From: Cyanobacteriota bacterium
GTDB taxonomy: Bacteria > Cyanobacteriota > Cyanobacteriia > Phormidesmidales > Phormidesmidaceae
DNA length: 6,750 bases
Assembly (NCBI GenBank): GCA_027483425.1
Contig: JAIXUR010000118.1
Coordinates: 1 to 6,750, forward strand
Direction: 5' to 3'
The position numbers and the translations under genes are program-made. The notes under the pieces are model-generated. The model saw only the letters and a list, made by a program, of their open reading frames with translations, did not search any database and was not told where the DNA came from. Below, in pieces: positions 5,710 through 6,750 of this stretch. Each line of letters starts with the position of its first letter. Within the stretch, counting starts at the first letter, position 1.

Positions 5710-6263
5710 TGCTGGGGCAGGCGTTGCAGGGTGCGCTCAAAAATGGTGGTATCCGCCATCGCCCGCGCCAGGATCAACGCTCCCTGAATGGCGACCAGGG
5801 CCTCTTCACTGCGCTCCTGGGCCAGGGTGCTGTCCATGCCGTCTGCGGTCAAGACGGCGGCGATCGCCCCCATCCACCGCCGCAGTAGGTTCTGCACCTG
5901 GGGCTGGAAGGCATCCTTGGCCGAGCCCAGCATCAGTGCCGCCAGCATGCAGGGTTTTTGGCCCTGGCTGTAGGCCGTGCTGATGCGATCGCCCATCCGT
6001 CCCAGCCGCGTTTGAGCATCCCCCTCGCCCTCGAGCGCCGCCAGCGCCGTCTGCTGGAGCCACTGGTCAAGGGTGGCTAGCACCGTCTCGACCATCTCGT
6101 CCTTGCCGCCGGGAAAGTGGTGATACAGGCTGGCCTTGCCCAGCCCCGTCGCCTGGGCAATTTTAGCCAGGCTCACCCCGTCGTAGCCGTACTGCCGAAA
6201 CAGGTCGAGCAGGGGCGGTACATGAACCTGTTTCGAGGCCTGTTTCGAGGCTTGTTTCGCCAT
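5682..6263 (-). CDS. TetR/AcrR family transcriptional repressor (YxaF/LmrA-like)
   Basis: From the ATG at 6263 the protein has 193 residues, typical for TetR regulators. A basic N-terminal arm with a QASK QASK repeat (4-11) precedes the DNA-binding domain: helix 1 PLLDLFRQYGYDGVSL, then the helix-turn-helix LAKIAQATGLGKASLYHHF (32-50). The PGGKDEM sequence that follows is characteristic of the YxaF/LmrA-like group. The C-terminal ligand domain (about 60-185) includes a Cys105 (KPCMLAAL) and the segment EEALVAIQGALILARAMAD; another Cys lies in the QQLCRSSSSA tail. The frame extends to a GTG at 6299, but the predicted tetR transcription start is about 6301, while the ATG at 6263 has GGAG 10 nt upstream, so I chose the ATG. 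It diverges from the GST gene across two palindromes and likely represses both. The ligand is unknown; reactive electrophiles are a guess from the neighbours. Confidence 0.9.
   Translation of the reverse strand: MAKQASKQASKQVHVPPLLDLFRQYGYDGVSLAKIAQATGLGKASLYHHFPGGKDEMVETVLATLDQWLQQTALAALEGEGDAQTRLGRMGDRISTAYSQGQKPCMLAALMLGSAKDAFQPQVQNLLRRWMGAIAAVLTADGMDSTLAQERSEEALVAIQGALILARAMADTTIFERTLQRLPQQLCRSSSSA
6227..6260 (-). repeat. 12-bp tandem repeat in the start of tetR (QASK units)
   Basis: CCTGTTTCGAGG occurs at 6227-6238 and again exactly at 6239-6250; a partial third unit (CTTGTTTCGC) runs over 6251-6260. Each unit is four codons and encodes Q-A-S-K in the repressor's N-terminal arm, so copy-number change keeps the frame. 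Arms of this kind often touch the DNA minor groove in TetR proteins. Confidence 0.8.
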
Positions 6264-6273
6264 GACTGCGGAT

Positions 6274-6277
6274 CTCC
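6274..6277 (-). promoter_or_regulatory. Ribosome binding site deciding the tetR start
   Basis: On the - strand GGAG lies 10 nt before the ATG at 6263. No comparable site precedes the GTG at 6299, so this favours the shorter tetR product. Confidence 0.5.
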
Positions 6278-6307
6278 AAAGCTTTAAATTGGCGTTCACC
6301 TGTTGAC

Positions 6308-6313
6308 ATTATA
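6308..6313 (-). promoter_or_regulatory. -10 box of the tetR promoter
   Basis: The - strand reads TATAAT, a perfect consensus, with predicted transcription start near 6301 and a leader of about 38 nt to the ATG at 6263. The -35 region at 17 bp (AAATTA) is poor. The box overlaps the first bases of the left operator and shares one base with the opposing GST -35, so the two promoters are intertwined. Confidence 0.6.
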
Positions 6314-6327
6314 CCGAACGATCAGTA
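6312..6327. promoter_or_regulatory. Putative TetR operator, copy 1
   Basis: TACCGA-ACGA-TCAGTA is an imperfect palindrome with 5 of 6 arm positions matching. It sits between the -35 and -10 of the GST promoter, touching the -10, and overlaps the tetR -10 on the other strand. Binding here could block both promoters. Confidence 0.65.
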
Positions 6328-6338
6328 CAGTAATTTTG

Positions 6339-6354
6339 TACCGAACGATCGGTT
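6339..6354. promoter_or_regulatory. Putative TetR operator, copy 2
   Basis: TACCGA-ACGA-TCGGTT is an imperfect palindrome, 5 of 6 arm positions. Its first 12 bases are identical to copy 1, and the copies repeat at exactly 27 bp. It covers the predicted GST transcription start and lies upstream of the tetR promoter. Confidence 0.65.
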
Positions 6355-6392
6355 CAAAAATCTCTACTCTCTTCACTCAACAGGAAGCCACC

Positions 6393-6750
6393 ATGATCAC
6401 CCTCTACGGTCACGAAGCCTCGGGCAACAGCTATAAAGTGCGCCTTTTTCTAGAATTGCTCGGCCTGGACTATAACTGGGTCAAGGTCGACCTGATGACG
6501 GGTGCCCAGCAGTCACCCGACTTTCTCGCCCTCAACTCCTTTGGCCAGGTCCCCGTGCTGGTGGATGGCGATGTCACCCTGGCCGATGCCCAGGCGATTT
6601 TGGTCTACCTGGCTCGACAGTACGGTGGCGACCCCTGGTTGCCCACCGAGGCCCTCCCCCTTGCCCAGGTGGTGCGCTGGCTGTCGACCACCGCTGGAGA
6701 AGTTCGCCAGGGCCCCGAGCATGCCCGTCTCCATTACCTGTTTGGTGTCA
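6393..6750 (+). CDS. Glutathione S-transferase, N-terminal part (3'-truncated by window edge)
   Basis: The ATG at 6393 follows AGGA (6382-6385) at a 7-nt spacing. The 119 codons before the window end cover the thioredoxin-like N-terminal domain and the start of the helical domain. Residues 1-20 read MITLYGHEASGNSYKVRLFL, with Ser10/Ser13 near the position of the catalytic Ser/Tyr of bacterial GSTs. The cis-proline motif is GQVPVL (Pro54), and the glutathione gamma-glutamyl-binding motif appears as LADAQAILVYLA (63-74). Position 66 is Ala where Ser is usual in this motif, which may weaken glutathione binding. GSTs conjugate or reduce electrophiles and peroxides in the cytoplasm using glutathione. 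The divergent tetR and the operator pair in its promoter indicate repression relieved by a ligand. The C-terminal substrate-binding domain is not visible, so the GST class is not settled. Confidence 0.9.
   Translation, partial: MITLYGHEASGNSYKVRLFLELLGLDYNWVKVDLMTGAQQSPDFLALNSFGQVPVLVDGDVTLADAQAILVYLARQYGGDPWLPTEALPLAQVVRWLSTTAGEVRQGPEHARLHYLFGV

Larger units (their letters stand above)
196..5992. repeat. Dispersed HIP1 octamers (GCGATCGC)
   Basis: Copies begin at 196, 803, 850, 1864, 3014, 4483, 5001, 5156, 5291, 5547, 5568, 5860 and 5985. This palindrome is highly over-represented in many cyanobacterial genomes and is the main taxonomic clue here. Eight of the thirteen copies lie in the 1.5 kb from 4483 to 5992, while the 3.4-kb pump gene has two. 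Confidence 0.85.
6303..6331 (+). promoter_or_regulatory. Sigma-70-type promoter for the GST gene
   Basis: A perfect TTGACA -35 (6303-6308) is followed at 17 bp by TACAGT (6326-6331), four of six matches to TATAAT. Transcription would start near 6338 and give a leader of about 55 nt before the GST ATG. One operator copy fills the spacer and a second lies over the start region, a layout expected for steric repression. Confidence 0.65.

Noticed and set aside
5639..5715. A + strand frame past the osmC-like stop reads YRRLIDVDGQPVGYAEEDERHS and looks protein-like, suggesting a gene remnant.
   Set aside because: It overlaps the osmC-like 3' end and the tetR 3' end, has no start, runs into sequence clearly coding for TetR on the other strand, and I recognise no family. 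The hairpin at 5681-5709 and GC bias explain it well enough.
5657..5983. 108-codon + strand reading frame opposite tetR.
   Set aside because: Pro/Ser/Arg-rich translation without domain features, wholly antisense to a well-supported TetR gene; a GC-rich shadow frame.
6264..6299. GTG at 6299 as the start of tetR, adding 12 residues.
   Set aside because: It lies only about 2 nt inside the predicted transcript and lacks a ribosome site, whereas the ATG at 6263 has GGAG upstream and gives a normal TetR N-terminus.
1..6750. CRISPR arrays, tRNA or rRNA genes, insertion sequences, attachment sites.
   Set aside because: No regularly spaced repeats, no cloverleaf or TTCGA-type tRNA signature, no transposase frame or terminal inverted repeats were seen on either strand.

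Overview
The window looks like cyanobacterial chromosomal DNA. At least 13 copies of the HIP1 octamer GCGATCGC occur in 6.75 kb (about 0.1 expected by chance), and the gene set (RND exporter, DsbA-like, OsmC-like, TetR and GST proteins) fits a free-living cyanobacterium. GC content is moderate on the left and higher on the right. The genus cannot be settled from the sequence; a filamentous Leptolyngbya-like lineage is only a guess.

Left block (1-4991, all + strand): this is an apparent operon. It holds the 3' part of a membrane-fusion (periplasmic adaptor) gene, a complete 1122-residue RND inner-membrane pump gene starting 12 bp later, and a DsbA/FrnE-like thioredoxin-fold gene. The reading frame of the third gene opens at a GTG overlapping the pump stop codon, although its conserved domain starts at an ATG 66 bp further on. 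No outer-membrane channel gene is visible; it may lie outside the window or elsewhere in the genome.

Middle (4992-5233): this is a 242-bp non-coding gap with several inverted repeats. One strong hairpin sits inside two longer-range complementary arm pairs, so a structured leader or terminator region is possible. It precedes an OsmC/YhfA-like gene (5234-5656, +) that has both family cysteines.

Right block (5657-6750): a TetR-family repressor gene on the - strand converges on the OsmC-like gene, with a 9-bp-stem hairpin across its stop codon. On its other side it diverges from a glutathione S-transferase gene that runs off the right edge. The 129-bp divergent region carries the clearest regulatory design here: a TTGACA-N17-TACAGT promoter toward the GST gene, a perfect TATAAT -10 toward tetR, and two copies of a 16-bp imperfect palindrome (TACCGAACGATC core) placed to block both. 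The repressor probably controls itself and the GST gene.

Taken together, the genes suit export and redox or thiol-based detoxification of electrophiles, peroxides or xenobiotics. Only tetR-GST linkage is directly supported by regulatory sequence; linking the other genes to the same regulator is inference. I do not see a clearly new system. The points most worth checking are the double operator, the slippage-prone 12-bp repeat at the start of tetR, an AT-rich patch inside the pump gene, and the structured gap upstream of the OsmC-like gene.
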